A stretch of 64,000 nt of DNA from Brasenia schreberi (GCA_036023115.1 JAYKKT010000089.1:13212001-13276000); one strand, 5' to 3'. Positions 12,139-25,090 are shown, counted from the stretch's first letter. Translations and numbers: made by a program. The notes: generated from the letters alone by a model not told the origin.

Positions 12139-12384
12139 TATAAATAGACATAGGCGGGTGATGAAATGGTATTCCATTCCATTCCAATCCCACGCAAATT
12201 ACAATTCTACAGATCCTAGAGAGGGTTAGCTCTAGTTAGGGAGTAACCTGTTTAGGGAGTGAGTCACACTCTCGTGTGAGTGTGAAGACCTAGGTAGGTG
12301 AGAGATTTGAGTGTGAGAGTGAGCAGCCAACCAAACAGTCTTATTCAGTCCTAAAAGTCTGTAATTGTCTTGATTCAATAAAGC
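12139..12384 (+). promoter_or_regulatory. LTR-like promoter and poly(A) signals
   Basis: TATA-box-like CTATAAATAG at 12139-12148 is followed about 230 bases on by AATAAA near 12377. That is the spacing expected of the U3/R/U5 boundary of an LTR. It probably marks an LTR of the element containing the 10246 frame. A matching second LTR was not found. Confidence 0.4.
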
Positions 12385-12888
12385 TTAAGTGTTCCTTCTT
12401 CCATGCCATTCGAGTGAGTGAATGAGTATTGCTCGTGGCTACGTGTGCGTGCATAGAGCAACGTGAGAGTGTGGAAGACTTATGTAGAACAAGGAATGAA
12501 GTGCAGCTGAGGTAAACCACGATTGATGCAGATCGGCATCAAAATTTAACCCGTGATAGACTCCTTAGATATGCTTGAGTGGAATGCAGGGGTTGAGAAT
12601 GTCCTGGTGGAGAACAAGGAGCAGAGGACATGTGAGACTTGACAACAACCGATCATTTGAGTTTCGTGATTCAATGGCTTACGTGGAAATTCCTATCATT
12701 ATTGGACCAGATATGAACATGGGATGATTGCACGATAGATCATGGTCCTCATGGTATTCGATTGGAAGGAAATAAGGTTGTTAATCATGGGTGGATTGTG
12801 CTAGAACGTGAGATAAGGAAACATATCTTACTACACATCTGATCGCATGCCTTTATGTAGCCAAACTGATTGTGGATCAATTGCCCCA
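12385..12888. other. Region before Copia-1
   Basis: No gene or repeat pair recognised. It runs into the 5' LTR of Copia-1. Confidence 0.3.
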
Positions 12889-13355
12889 TGGAAGTAGTGG
12901 ATGACCACTCTCAATCCCATTACTAACAATGATCATGAAATGCCGGAAGAAGGCCCTCTTCTCGGATTTTATGAGATCGTATCATTTTGAAAATCAAATG
13001 TCTCATAAAATTATTTTTCTGCTTTAAAAAGTACACATACATCTCTAGGATAAAGTAAAAATGATTGTTAAAAAGAAAAGCCTAGGGAGAAAAACTCAAA
13101 AGATGAAAAGCCATGTATAAATATAGAGAACTGTATTAAAAGTAAAGAGATATACAATAAAGTGATTCATACTTACATTCTTCTGAGAAAATCCTCTACA
13201 GGCAACCTAGAAAACAATACACACTCAGTCTTATTCTTATTCCTTTACACTATAGGAAATACATAAAACAGACAGAAGCAAACGAAAGGGGACAATCGAC
13301 TTTTGCTGCATTACAGCTGAACACCACACTACTTCAACAATCATCAGTTGCTCCA
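12889..13355 (+). repeat. Copia-1 5' LTR
   Basis: Pairs along its length with 18814-19288. Shared text includes TGGATG near the start, TATAAATA and TACTTACATTCTTCT. It ends GCTCCA, five bases before the tRNA primer site. Confidence 0.88.
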
Positions 13356-13360
13356 ATATA

Positions 13361-13372
13361 TGGTATCAGAGC
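13361..13372 (+). other. Copia-1 primer binding site (initiator Met tRNA)
   Basis: TGGTATCAGAGC is complementary to the 3' end of plant initiator methionine tRNA, the usual primer of Copia elements. It sits just inside the 5' LTR. Confidence 0.9.
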
Positions 13373-13559
13373 TTGCTGGAGCTCTACGACAAACTCCAAA
13401 AAGGTACTTCAATTCTGCAAATTAAAAAAAAAATTGTATTAGAAGAGAGAAACCAAAAGTTTTTCGACGTAACTAGATTTTTACAAATAAAAGAGGAAAA
13501 ATAGATGAAAAGAGAAAGATAAAGTCAAACAGCCGGAAGCCACCCGTTGAAGCTGGCCT

Positions 13560-13830
13560 TAGGCAAGTCAAATGACTGGAAAACATACGGCCAAGGTAGA
13601 TGACTAGAGGCTGATGGCCAAAGGCAAAGCCTGACGGCCAGAGGGAGAAAGCCGAAGGCATCTTAAGGTAGAGTCGAAGGCGGCCTGAGGTACAACCTGA
13701 TAGCCTTAGGCAGAGAGCCAAAGGCGGCTTAAGGTAGAGCCAAAAGTGGCCTCAACCAGATCCAAAGAAGGCCTAAGGTAGAGAGCCAGAGGCGGCTTAA
13801 GGTAGAGTCAAAGAAGAACTGAGGCAGAGA
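13560..13830. repeat. Imperfect tandem repeats in Copia-1 leader
   Basis: Repeated use of CTTAAGGTAGAG and AGAGCCAAAGGCGGC-like words, alternating at roughly 20 and 40 bp, lies between the LTR and gag. Much shorter related text (CTGAGGTAGATGAC, CTTAGGCAAGTCA) is found at the equivalent place in Copia-2. Confidence 0.55.
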
Positions 13831-14899
13831 CAGAGATAGCGTGAGACAAAGCTAGAGATGGTTTGATGCAGAGCCCTAGATGGCCAGAGGCGGTGATTGG
13901 GAAGGGCGATGACGACAGCCCACGAGCGGTAGTAGGGCCTCCCCTCCTCTTCCTCTCAGTTTCTCTCCCTGTCTCTCTCTCTCCTATACTTAAACCCACG
14001 AAAACTACAAGAGGCAAAACCGTGGCGAAAGATCGCCTAGGGTAGCGATTTTGAAGGCAAAATGACAGTTATGTCCTTCACAAAAATGAAAATTATGAAA
14101 TACCAAAGGGCAAAATTATTGAAATATCTAGATATTTTCGGGTGAAAAGATAATTGTACCCTTGTTAGAGTAAAAAGTCTTTTCTACCCCTTGACAGTTC
14201 GTAAAACTACAAAATACCAAGGTATAATTTTACTGATTTCTCTCTCATCCTTTTAAGAAATTACAGAACTCAAATTTTGGGTAATATTATGGATATAGCC
14301 CTATTATCTTTATAAAATATCCATTATACCATCTTAGAAAATTATAAAAGTGCCCTTCTACTTTTTGTGAAATACCCTGAACAATAATTTTTCATAAGTC
14401 CTGATTTTTATAGTTTTTCCAAAATAGTACAAGTAGGTTAAATAAATTGTAGAACAGTGCGTCGAAATATTTACTCCCCGGATTTACAGTTTTTCCTGAA
14501 TGGTATCTGCAGGTTAAATAAACTATAATACACTCATGATATATTTACTGTTTAGTACTTAAAACTTATGGATATTACATTTAGGTGCCTAGCTATATTT
14601 TTTTGTCTATTTGATGCATGTTTTATGTTTTCGATCTTAAAATGTCTTATGTAAATCTATCTGATGCATATTTTATGTTTTCGATCTTAAAATGTACAGA
14701 CTCCCTACTTGTTGTGTGTGCCAAAAAGTATAAAAATGACTTATAAAATTTGCGTGTCTGAATTAACAATATCTGAAAAGTTAAATACCTTAAATTTTCA
14801 AATTTGGAGAAGAAAAATATCATTGGCCCTAACTTTAGAATGATTTTATTATGTACCAAAGGAAATAATTTTACCTCCTACATTAGTTGCAATAGATAA

Positions 14900-15600
14900 G
14901 GAAAAAAAGATATATAAGACATTTCTAAAGGATGACACAATGGCCACGACAATAATGTTGACTTACATGGAAGATGACTTGATTAGGGTTTTTGAGGAAT
15001 TTGAAACTGTAAAATAATTATTTAATTTCCTGACCATTAATATGATACTACATCTAAGTTGCATGTATAACTACTCATTTAGAAGTAGAATTCTTATAAA
15101 ATGAAAGAAGGTGATAACATAGTTAAACATGTCAACCAAATGTTGGTAATGGCTAGAGATTTGGGTGTAGCAAAGTAAGTTATTCCTGAACCGATGCAAA
15201 TATCCATGATTCTAAATAGTCTTCCCCCTTCCTATAACATGGTAACTACAACCCTAAGACTTGGACTTAATTTTACCCTTTTTGAACTCCCATTGAAACT
15301 AGCAATCGAACAAGAACATATGAAAAAGAATAAAGGAGAAAAATTGTTAGTTGCACAAGATGATTTAGGGTCTAGCTCAAAGAACAACTAGGGAAAAAGA
15401 AAACCAAATAAGAAATTTGGTAAGGATAAAAAACAGAGTGGTCAAAATTTTAAGAAATCATAGGAATTTGTTTTTCAGGTAAAGCACTTCAACTCTAACA
15501 AGATGGAGCACTAGAAAAGAGATTGTCGCAATAAGAAGACCAATAGAGGCAACAATTAACAATGTGATGCAACGTTGAAGCATGACATATTCTATGTGGT
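14900..15600 (+). pseudogene. Copia-1 gag remnant
   Basis: Readable gag segments of the UBN2/retrotrans_gag type include KMKEGDNIVKHVNQML, QISMILNSLPPSY and LEL-like sequence at about 15100-15390. A Lys-rich tail and a ruined zinc knuckle (VKHFNSNKMEH then KRDC) follow at about 15475-15530. The frame is broken by several stops and frame changes. A functional nucleocapsid is not possible as read, because the Cys ligands of CX2CX4HX4C are partly lost. Confidence 0.75.
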
Positions 15601-18590
15601 TTCTGAGTGTCTTTATATGTACCACCCAGTGACTGGTTAGTGAATCGACTTTGGAGTGACTTGACACATATCAAAGAACAAAGAGCAGTGATTGACCTAA
15701 AGGAGTACCAGCCTGACGAGCATCGAGTATACATGGAAAACAATATATTTTTTTATGTTCATGGGTTGAGTCTTTTAGAATTTTTGTACAAGACATACCA
15801 ATTGTACTCACTAATGTGTTAGTTATGCCCTCTATAAGGTGCAATCTTGTATTGGTCCTTGCCTTAGTAAAGAAAGGATTTGACGTCAAGTTTGTCCCTA
15901 GAAAAGTCACTATTGAAAAACATGGCAGAATAACATTTTATGGTTTGTTTTATGTTGAGCATGAGTTGTTTAAACTCAACATTAATGAAAATGAAAGCTC
16001 TTTTTCTGCTTATATTGCTATTGCATATGTGATTGATGTGAATGTGTAGAATAAAAGATTGGTTCATATAAGTCTAAAGAAATTGAGAAAATTAATCAAC
16101 TTTAACTTATTGCCCAATTTTCATGAAAACACTTTTAATAAGTGTGAAGCTTGTACACAAGGAAAAATGACTAGAAAATCTTTTCCCAAAGAGGTAACTA
16201 GGGTAACAACCCTATTAGAGATTATTTATACCGATTTATGTGTATTGCTTAGAGTAAAAACACATCGTAGAAAGATTTATTTCATAACCTTTATCGATGA
16301 TTACTCGAGATATATTTACATATATCTCTTATCACATAAATTTGAAGCACTTGAAGCATTTAAAGAATATAAGCAGGAAATAGAGAACCAATTAGGGCAT
16401 ACAATCAAAGTCTTGAAATTAGATAGAGTTGGAGAGCATACCTCTACAAAATTTTTAGAATTTTGCAAATAATTTTGTATTACAAAGCAAAATACAATGC
16501 CTAGAATACCTCAATAGAATGGTATAATAGAGAGATATAATAGGACTCTATTGAATATGATGAGATCTATATTAATAGATGCTTCTATGCCAAGGATATT
16601 TTGGAGAGAAGCGGTAAGTACATCCGTATATGTACTAAATAGAGTTTCATGTAAAGTTATATTCTCTATATCATATGAGATGCGGTTTGAAAGAAAACCA
16701 AACCTAGGTCATCTTAGGAGGTGGGGATCTATTACTCATGTGAAGATCCTTGATCAATGTAGAGAAAAACTAGATAGTAGGTCTTTAAGATACATATTTA
16801 TCAGATATGCTAAATGATCTAAAGGATATCAATTTTATAATATGAATCATGGACTTATAGAAAGCAAGGATGCAAAATTCTTAGAAGAGAATAAGAATGA
16901 CATTCTTTAGAATGATGATGAATATGTTGATAATCTAGTAGAACTAGATCAATCAACATTTGAACCCATTGATCAACTTTCTTAACAAACCAAATATTTA
17001 AGTGGACACAAGAGACCTAGGGTCACACTGTCCTACTTGAAAGATTATCATACTTACCTAGCGGAAGATGTGTGTAATTCGGTAGATTTAGATGAGCTAA
17101 CTAATAACTTGACATATCAATAGACTATTGACTCATCTAAATCGTCAGTCTGGGAAAAAGCCATAGATAAACAAATTGAATCCATTGAGAAAAACCAAGT
17201 TTGGGAGTTGATAGATTTTCTAAGAGGAAGGAAGGTCATAGGTTGTAGGGTTCTCAAAAAGAAGTATAAGGTCGATGGTTTAATTGAAAAGTTTAAAGCG
17301 AGGTTTATTGCAAAGGGTTTTTTGCAAAAGGAGGAGATAAACTAGGTTTAAACATATTCCCCTGTTGCGAAATTTGCATTCATAAGAATAATCCTAGCGA
17401 TATCAACATATTATGATTTGGATTTGCATCAGTTAAATGTAAAGACTACTTTTTTAAATAGAGATTTAAATGAAATCATATATATGTAGCAACCCAAAAG
17501 ATATATAGTTGAAGGCCGAGAAGTTAAAATATATAGGTTGAGAAAATCCCTATATGGCGTGAAATAGTCACCTCGCCAATGGTATTTGACCTTTCAGAAT
17601 ACCATTATTAAACTTGTGTTTCTGGTTAATAAATTTGATCACTATGTATATGTATGGAACAGTGGGTGCTACTTTGTCATCTTATCTTTATATGTAGATG
17701 ACATATTTTTGACAAAGGAATGACAATGAGATGATTGTCAAAACCAAGTCATGGTTAAACTCAAGGTTCGAAATAAAGGATATGGGGGAAACATCCTATA
17801 TCCTGGGAATAAAGATTTCTCGAGATAGAGAAACAAAACTTCTATGCTTAAGTCAAGAGAGAGATATTCATTATATTCTCAAAAAATTTAAAATGGGTGA
17901 ATGTAAGTTTGTATCTACACTTGTTGTTGAAGGGGTTAAATTGAGTAAGGCTAATTGTCTCGGTGTAGGAGACGATAAGCCTAATGTTCCTTATACATAG
18001 GCTGTGGGTAGCCTGATGTATGATATGTTGTGCAAAAGATATGATATCAGCTTTGTTGTTGGTCTTGTAAGTAGATATCAAAGTAATCCTAGATGGCAGC
18101 ATTGGATAGATGTGAAGAGGATTCTCAAATATCTTAAAGGAACAAAAGACTTGAAACTTTGTTTTGAAGTAGATGAACTGAAAGTGATAGGATACTCATA
18201 TGGTGACTTTGTTGGGAGAAAAGACAACAAATCAACATTAGAACAAATACTTTTATTTGGAGGTGGTGCAGTTTCTTGGGCATGAAAGAAACAAGGTTGT
18301 ATAGCGTTGCATACAAAAGAGGTTGAGTATGTTGCTTGCAGTATGACTGCTACTAGTGCCGTTTGGATAAGCCATTTCATACGTGATTTGATGTTGGATA
18401 TAGCAAATGAGCCAATTGTTATATATTGTGACAATAGTGCAACAATTACTCTTATTATGAGTGAAGTTGATAACTCACGAAGCAAGCATATAATGGTTAA
18501 ATATCACTATGTTCATGATATGCTGAAAACTATATGTTATATGCCAACTATTGATATGTTGATTGACCCCTTAACAAAAGGCATATGAGA
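15600..18590 (+). pseudogene. Copia-1 pol remnant (protease, integrase, RT, RNase H)
   Basis: Protease: a degraded WLVDSGA-type motif at about 15630-15665. Integrase: pre-integrase zinc region with KCEACTQGK (about 16140-16170), then the core with FITFIDDYSRY (about 16282-16315), a DRVGEHTS block (about 16420) and IIERYNRTLLNMM (about 16528). Reverse transcriptase: WEKAIDKQIESI (about 17152), KKYKVDG, FKARFIAKG, and the active site YVDD at 17691-17702. RNase H: GSLMYDMLC (18007), HTKEVEYVA, IYCDNSATI (18421) and SKHIMVKYHYVHD (18484). Stops interrupt every domain, often where Trp, Arg or Gln is expected in the family. Confidence 0.88.
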
Positions 18591-18813
18591 AGAATTGTTT
18601 ATTAAACATGTAAGCCATATGGAGTTAAGATATGTCTAGTGTGTAAGTGTAGTGAATATACTTTGTTGTTAGTTATGCTGGAGAAAAACCACATAACGGA
18701 TGTAAGTTGCAATTTAGTTGCAATAAAGAAAAATGATACAACTTGGTAAACCCCAAAGTAGTGGAAGGAAAACCAGTGTACCAAAAGATTGACTCTAGTG
18801 GCTAAGTGAGAGA

Positions 18814-19288
18814 TGTAAGTAGTGGATGGCTACTCTCGGCCTTGTTACTAACAACGCTATGAAATACAGGATGAAAGGCCTTCTTCCCAGATTTTATGAG
18901 ATCATATCATTTTGAAAATCAAAAGTTTCATAAAACTTTTTTTCTGTTTTGAAAAGTACACACGCATCTTCCAAATAAAGTAAAAATGATTGTTAAAAGG
19001 GAAAGTGGAGAAAAACTCGAAAGATGAAAAACTATGTATAAATACAAAGAACTATATTGAAAGTAAAGAGATATACAAGAAAGTGATTAATACTTACATT
19101 CTTCTAAGCAAACCCTCTACGGGTAACCTAGAAAACAATACACACTCTACCTTATTCCTATTCTTTTACGTTATAGGAAATACACAAAGCATATAGAAAA
19201 CAGAGACAGAAGCAAATGAAAGGGGACATTCGGCTTCCATTACATCACAACCGAACACCAGAGACTTCAGCAATCATTGGCTGCCCCA
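18814..19288 (+). repeat. Copia-1 3' LTR
   Basis: Direct copy of 12889-13355, with many substitutions and small indels between the two. This indicates an old insertion. It ends CTGCCCCA. Confidence 0.88.
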
Positions 19289-19794
19289 ACACCCTCTTGT
19301 TCGTGGTTCGTCAAAGAAAGTGGACAGATTGCAGCCAGATTCGTCAAAGAAAGATTTGTTTCCATTCTCATTGTCATCCAAAGCAACTTCTATTTAATGG
19401 AGTTATGCCACCAATCACGGGAGGAGCTGGCCCAGATGACCATGGCCTACAGTGGTTGTGGTGGTTCATGGTGGAGAGGGAAAGTGTCGCCTTTCTGTGT
19501 ATGTTTTCAGATCACATGGGTGACTTGTACTTCACGGGGTCACTGGGTGTAGGTGCGATCAACTGCCACCTTGGACGCACTACACTAGACCAGAATGAGT
19601 CATGCATTGCTCGTCGAACCCAGCTAGGAAGGTGCAACAGGACGAGCGAGAGATGGGACCCGAAGTAGCTCGTATTGTTCGTGAAGCTGCACAAGATCGA
19701 TGGTCAAGTTCGTCCACTTTTCTGATCTTTCGAATTTTGAATCAAAGGGATGACCAACTGGTGGACCATTCAATCTCAGAAGATTAAGAGATCT
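19289..19794. other. Spacer between Copia-1 and Gypsy-A
   Basis: No gene recognised. Possibly upstream (LTR) part of Gypsy-A, but it does not match the inverted arm near 31200. Confidence 0.3.
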
Positions 19795-21060
19795 TCCACA
19801 ATTTTAGGAAGATCCATTACAAAGGAAATCAAATTTCAATTTCAATTTTATTCTTCAACTCAAATTCAAAAAGGCAACAACTACATGGTTTAGTAAGATC
19901 AAAGGGGAGTCTGAATTTCGAATTTAAATTTAAAAGACGTGGCCATAGGAACCCGCATTCCTTGACCTTATAGACCTTTCCCAAAAAACAAACCAGATTT
20001 TTGGTAAGGGATATTCTTTCCTAAAGTTGGGGATCTTCTTCCTTGATTCAAGCATCCAACCGTGCAGGAGAGAGCCTTATATAGAAGGCCTTACATCAAG
20101 TGAAAGAAATCCAATTCAATTCAATTTATCCACAGCCGTTCACATTCAAGGAACATCAAACGGGAGGATCCTCCTCCTCTCTCCCCATTCCATTCACAAG
20201 AAGACCTTTGTGATCAAGTTCAACAAGAAACAAAGGATATTGTTCGATGATTCATCCGTTTGAAGCCCTATTGTCCAAACACTTTCCCGTGGCATTTCTT
20301 TGTCTGAAGATGACAACCCACTCATGGTTCTGCCAACACCTTCGGTGGATCGAATGACCATTCTTGAACAACAACTCATGCGTCTTGAATGGGAGATCGA
20401 TAATAAAAGCACTTCCACAACCAACTCAAGTCAAGCCAGTTTGCAAGTGGTCTTTACAGCGATGCTTTGCAAGCACTGTTTTAACCAGCCACGAATGCAT
20501 CAGTTGGTTCTCATACGGCTCTACAGTGTCCAAAGACACCTAAGCTTCAGAAATATGAGGTGGTCTGAGATAGCAAGGTACTTGAGAATTGGATACATGA
20601 TATTGATACTTATTTTGAAGTCATGAGAATAAGGAAGGAAGATCAACTCATACAAGTTATGCTATACCTTGATGGAGACACCAAACTTTGGTGGAGAGTC
20701 AAGGAAAGAATGACGAACAATGAAGGCTGACCATTGATCTCTTCTTAGACCGAATTGAAGGACGAGTTGTGTCATAAATTCATGTCTTCGTTCATGGAAT
20801 GACAAACTCATGAGGCTCTCTTGCAAGTCAAACACACAGTTACATTACGAAAATATGTTTGTAAGTGTGGCACATCTCTTTTGGAAGTGCATACTTTTTT
20901 TTTCATTTCTTTTTTTTTCACTTTTATTATTTTGTTTTCTTGAGAAAGCACAACAGCAAGGCATCCCAACCACTAGGGAAGCCTCCAATGACTAGAAATC
21001 TAGCCGTTTGGAGGAGGTTGTTGCTAGTTACCTTCTCTTCTAAGGTGCCCTTTCTTGTAC
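19795..21060 (+). mobile_element. Gypsy-A leader and gag remnant
   Basis: Leader (19795-20300) followed by a gag frame from about 20300. The gag reads PTPSVDRMTILEQQLMRLE, then after frame changes LENWI, DTYFE, IQVMLYLDGDTKLWW (about 20655-20690), ISS-W-ELKDEL and KFMSSFME (about 20740-20800). This is the conserved gag core of plant Ty3/Gypsy elements, which packages element RNA. Multiple stops make it a pseudogene. The leader and gag have an inverted copy at 26955-27745 plus 31003-31200. Confidence 0.72.
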
Positions 21061-21399
21061 ATTAATTTTTACGACCTTATGACTTAATAATGTGAGATAT
21101 TTTGAATTCATATTCAGTGTTTTGTTTTACTTGAAGTAAGAAATAGTCACTTTGGTAACTAGTTCTTCGTGAATGCTATTGGTGGATTATGGTAGCCATC
21201 ATTGAGGCATTTAAGGTGTGTTTCCTTATATGATATCAAAGTGTTGATCACATCTGGAACTGTCTTGGGATACATGCTAAGTAATAGAAATTATCCTTAA
21301 GAAGTAAACATATTTGTTTCTCTATTGTGCAACTCTTACACTTTTTCAAGTGTATTAATTCACCTAAGGATTTTTCTATTGGGTTTAAATTTTCATTGG
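21061..21399. other. Boundary between Gypsy-A gag and Copia-3
   Basis: AT-rich, no recognisable domain. It probably contains the 5' end of Copia-3, but no LTR pair was found. Confidence 0.25.
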
Positions 21400-24300
21400 T
21401 ATCTAGAAATCCTTGATGGAAGATAAGAGCTTTAATTTTTGTCTGACTGGTTCAACTATAAAACATTTGTCCAATCAATGGAAAATTATCTCTATTTCAA
21501 GATATTATAATACTATGTAAATAGAATAAAAATAGAACCTTTGATTATTATAAAAAAGAGTATGAAAAAGGATATAGAACCATATTATGGATTCTTGTAA
21601 ACAATGTGAGTGTTAATATATGTGATAATTTATAAAATTTTACAAATACTAAAGATGCATAAGAAAATTTGAAGAGAGCCCATAGTCAAAGTGATGTAGC
21701 TCATAGAATGGTTCTTTAGGATAAGATATAATCCCTTAGACAAGGTGATAAAGGGATAAATGAATATTTTAGTGAATCTCAAATGCATTGAATCAACTTC
21801 ATAGTTATAAAAAGAAATGCACAGCAACATGAACAAAACAAAGACTTTATTTATCAACTTTTGAAAAGCTTAAGGAAAGGATTTGAAGGGGGTGTGGTCT
21901 TCTCTTATGTACCAAAAGTCATTTTCAACCAAAAAAGAAGTCGTTGATCTCTTCATAACAAAAACTAGGTTTAGTGAAGCTAGATTTTAGGACTCTCCAC
22001 TGACTGCATCTAGATTGGAGGCCAACATAAAGCTCTATTGCCCTCCTCATTTCAAGATAGAAAAATCTAGTGACATAAACATAAAGTAATTTGTTATTAT
22101 GATAAAGAGGTTTCAAAATTAAAGAAAAAGGTAGCCATTATTGATGAAAAGGTAGACCAAACCTCAATTATTCTTTCACTTCAAGACAATATGAAGCAAT
22201 TTGAAGTTTAATTAAAGGAAAAAACATATATTGGTACAATATGCCCTACCACCTCTCACGAAGTATAAGGTATGAATTTGTTGTTACTTTATTTTGGGCT
22301 CCCTTCCAAATGACATGCAATAAAAATTCTTTAACCACATGCATAAGAAAACCTTTTAATATATATATTTTTTACCTTTACGTAAATAAAATTAAAAGTT
22401 GATAATTTTCTTCAAAATAATGCTTTATGGGTTTCAAAAGTTAGTTTGGTTTCAAAATTAAATTTACTCTCGATATCACAAATTTCAAATAAGGGGTGTG
22501 TTGTTACCTTCTCATCTAAAAGTTACATTATACATTATCGCCTCTCAAAGAGGGTAATTAGATGTGGCTATGGAGAAGGAAAAGGATATGCAATGGGCTA
22601 TTTGCACACCCAAAATTTTGGTCATTGTAACATGTTGTCTAATGATGTACTCTTATAGTACAAAAGACTCAAATACTAAATGTCTAAAAGTTGTATGAAT
22701 GTTCTATTAGAATATAAAATATTGAGAATTGTTTTTGCAAAGAATTGTGTTTTCTAAAAAATTAAACATCTACCTTTTCTAATAGAATATATATTACAAG
22801 AAAACCTTTTGAAATAGTACACTTTGATATTTAGGGTCTCGCACCTATCATGACAAAGAGATGAGTCTTGTATTATATAATTTTTATCGACGAATTTACT
22901 AGATATACATGGTTATATCTATTGAAAGTTAAGTCAAACGTTTTTAAGAACTTTGTGGCTTGCATAATTTTGTTAAAAATCAATATGATTCTAATATTAA
23001 GTTTTCTAGATATGGTTTTGAAGAGAATTTGTCTCAAACGAATTTGAAAATAATGGTATTTTACATCAAACATCTTATACAAAAACTCTTCAACAAAATG
23101 GTGTTATCGAATACAAAAATTGTACAAAATAGAAACCACTAGGATGTTACTAGTGTCTAGAAGAGTTCCTAAAATTCTTTAAGCCAAATCTATTATAACA
23201 TACATTTTTTTGATAAATAGAGTGTCATCTTTTATGCTACAAAATACGTTGCCTATTGAAAAACTATTTAAAATTGTTTCTAACTACTCTCATTTAAAGG
23301 TCTTTGGATGTAAAAAATTTATTTTCATAAATAAGAGAGATAAGTTTTTCATGCTATTGAATGTGTTTTTATGAGTTATGGTATTGAGGAAAAGTGATAT
23401 AGGTGTTATGAGCCTATAAATAATAAGCTTTATATATTAAGAGATGTTCAATTTTTCTAAAAGAATATTTCTTTCAAAATGATATTCTGGACTCTATTGA
23501 TGACTTGAGATAGTCTTTCTTGGTAATGATGAAGATAAAAAAGACAACACGGAGAATGAAACTATTGATAATCAATTTTTGCATCCAAAGGATATTGTGA
23601 CTCCATTTGAAAGGCATTACACTATACGAAGCCTAGAAATTGTAGGGACTCTAGGCCTCCTAATAGATTTTTTTGTTATAAAAATTTTTCATCACAACAT
23701 AGAGCATTGTTGACTATATTTTAGCCATTAGAGAACCCAAGACCTTTAAAGAAGCCCAAACATCTCGGAATTGAGGATGCTATGAATGAGGAGTTAAATG
23801 CATTAAACAAAGCTCAAACATAAAAAATAGGTATTTGTCCTAAAAAACAAAAAGCCTATAGGATGTAGGTGAGTATAGAAAGTTGAAACAAAGAGTGATG
23901 ATACTCTAAAAAGATGTAAAACCCTTTTAATTGTCAAATGATATTCTTAAGAGTACGGAATAAACTCTGAAAAACTTTTGCTTGAGCAGCCAAAATGACC
24001 ACATTAGAACCATAATGGCCATTAATATCATTAGGAACTAAGACATCTTTCAAATGAATGTTAATGCTTTCTTTAATGGATGGTGGAGAGAGGAGATTTA
24101 CATAAAACCTCCTCTTAGTCTTGTCATTTATGAAAATTATATGATTCATCTAAAAAAAGTTTTGTATGGACTTAAACAAACCCTTAAAACTTTATCAGAT
24201 AAAATAAGTGAATTTATTACTAACCATGATTTTACTACATGCTATACTGACAATGCATTATTTATAAGAAAATTTATTGTGCATATTGTAATTTTACTAT

Positions 24301-24660
24301 ATACTATGATCATCGCAAGAAATGACAAGATAGGCATATAATGTATTAAGCATGATCTTAACAAAAAATTTAAAATGAAGGATCTTGGTCATATATGATA
24401 TTTTTTTTATATTGAGATAACTTGAATTGATAGAGGTTTTCTTGTCTCAACTAAGTTTGCTAATGATGTAATTACTAGATTATGACTAACATATAACAAG
24501 ATAGTGGAGACACCGAAAGTGTTTAACCAAAAGATGAGACTTGCAGATGGAGAATCACTTAGTGATCACATTCTATATCGACAAATGATTGGGGTTCTGA
24601 CCTATCTTACTATCATTCACCTTGGTATTACTCATATTGTGTACACAATAATTCAATTTT
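21400..24660 (+). mobile_element. Copia-3: heavily decayed Copia element of a different lineage
   Basis: Frames shift constantly, yet Copia domains are recognisable in order. They include a gag-like start (21418-22100), integrase core with FIDEFTRYTWLYLLKVKS (about 22882-22935), integrase end with INRVSSFMLQNTLP and HLKVFGCKKFIF (about 23212-23325), reverse transcriptase with FLNGWW-EE-IYIKPPL, KKVLYGLKQ and ALFIRK (about 24064-24275), and a last block MIGVLTYLTI before the sequence stops being Copia at about 24660. LTRs were not found, and the RNase H end is missing. The RT wording differs from Copia-1 and Copia-2 and resembles the Ale/Retrofit lineage; that is inference. It lies between the gag and pol of Gypsy-A. 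Confidence 0.7.
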
Positions 24661-25090
24661 AACATGCACATACCAAAGTGTTGTCATGCATACGCTAGGC
24701 AAAAGGAGCACCTGTAATGCCTCCCTCGATGATAAGCATTGTCCAACATTAGTTGACATGGACTCCCATGTGCCCAACACTGACATCATGCACTCCTTAG
24801 CACCCAATGCCCCACTATAAGCTCCCATGCATCCTGACAATGCATGGCGCTAGCACCCATGCAATATATCCCACCCCTGCTCCTTTGTCTTGTCTGCATT
24901 GCAGGTTGATCATGGGTTGCTGAAGGGGCACCTCCTTAATGGATGTCTGTTTGGAGGAGGAACCAGCCATTGCTACAAACCCTCTACCGGCTATGGTGAA
25001 AGTAATCTTGAGAGACTACCAGGAAATGATTTCTCGCACTACCCAAGCAATTACCATCCCGCCCATGTTTTGATCATTCTATCACCTTAA
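24661..25090. other. Unassigned segment between Copia-3 and Gypsy-A pol
   Basis: C-rich text with repeated CCCATG and GCACCCA words. No domain recognised. Possibly Gypsy-A spacer. Confidence 0.25.

Larger units (their letters stand above)
12889..19288 (+). mobile_element. Copia-1: Ty1/Copia LTR retrotransposon, decayed but with both LTRs
   Basis: A 6.4-kb element with direct LTRs at 12889-13355 and 18814-19288, a primer binding site at 13361, a gag remnant and a pol remnant in the Copia order (gag, protease, integrase, reverse transcriptase, RNase H). Both LTRs start TG and end CA. A purine-rich tract (AAGTGAGAGA) abuts the 3' LTR. The flanking 5-mers (cccca and acacc) do not match, so no target duplication is claimed. 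Many stops and frameshifts mean it cannot encode a working polyprotein. It is the same family as Copia-2 at 33395-39517. Confidence 0.9.

Noticed and set aside
12884..19293. Target-site duplication of Copia-1
   Set aside because: The 5-mers next to the LTRs (cccca and acacc) differ; no alternative border gave a match.
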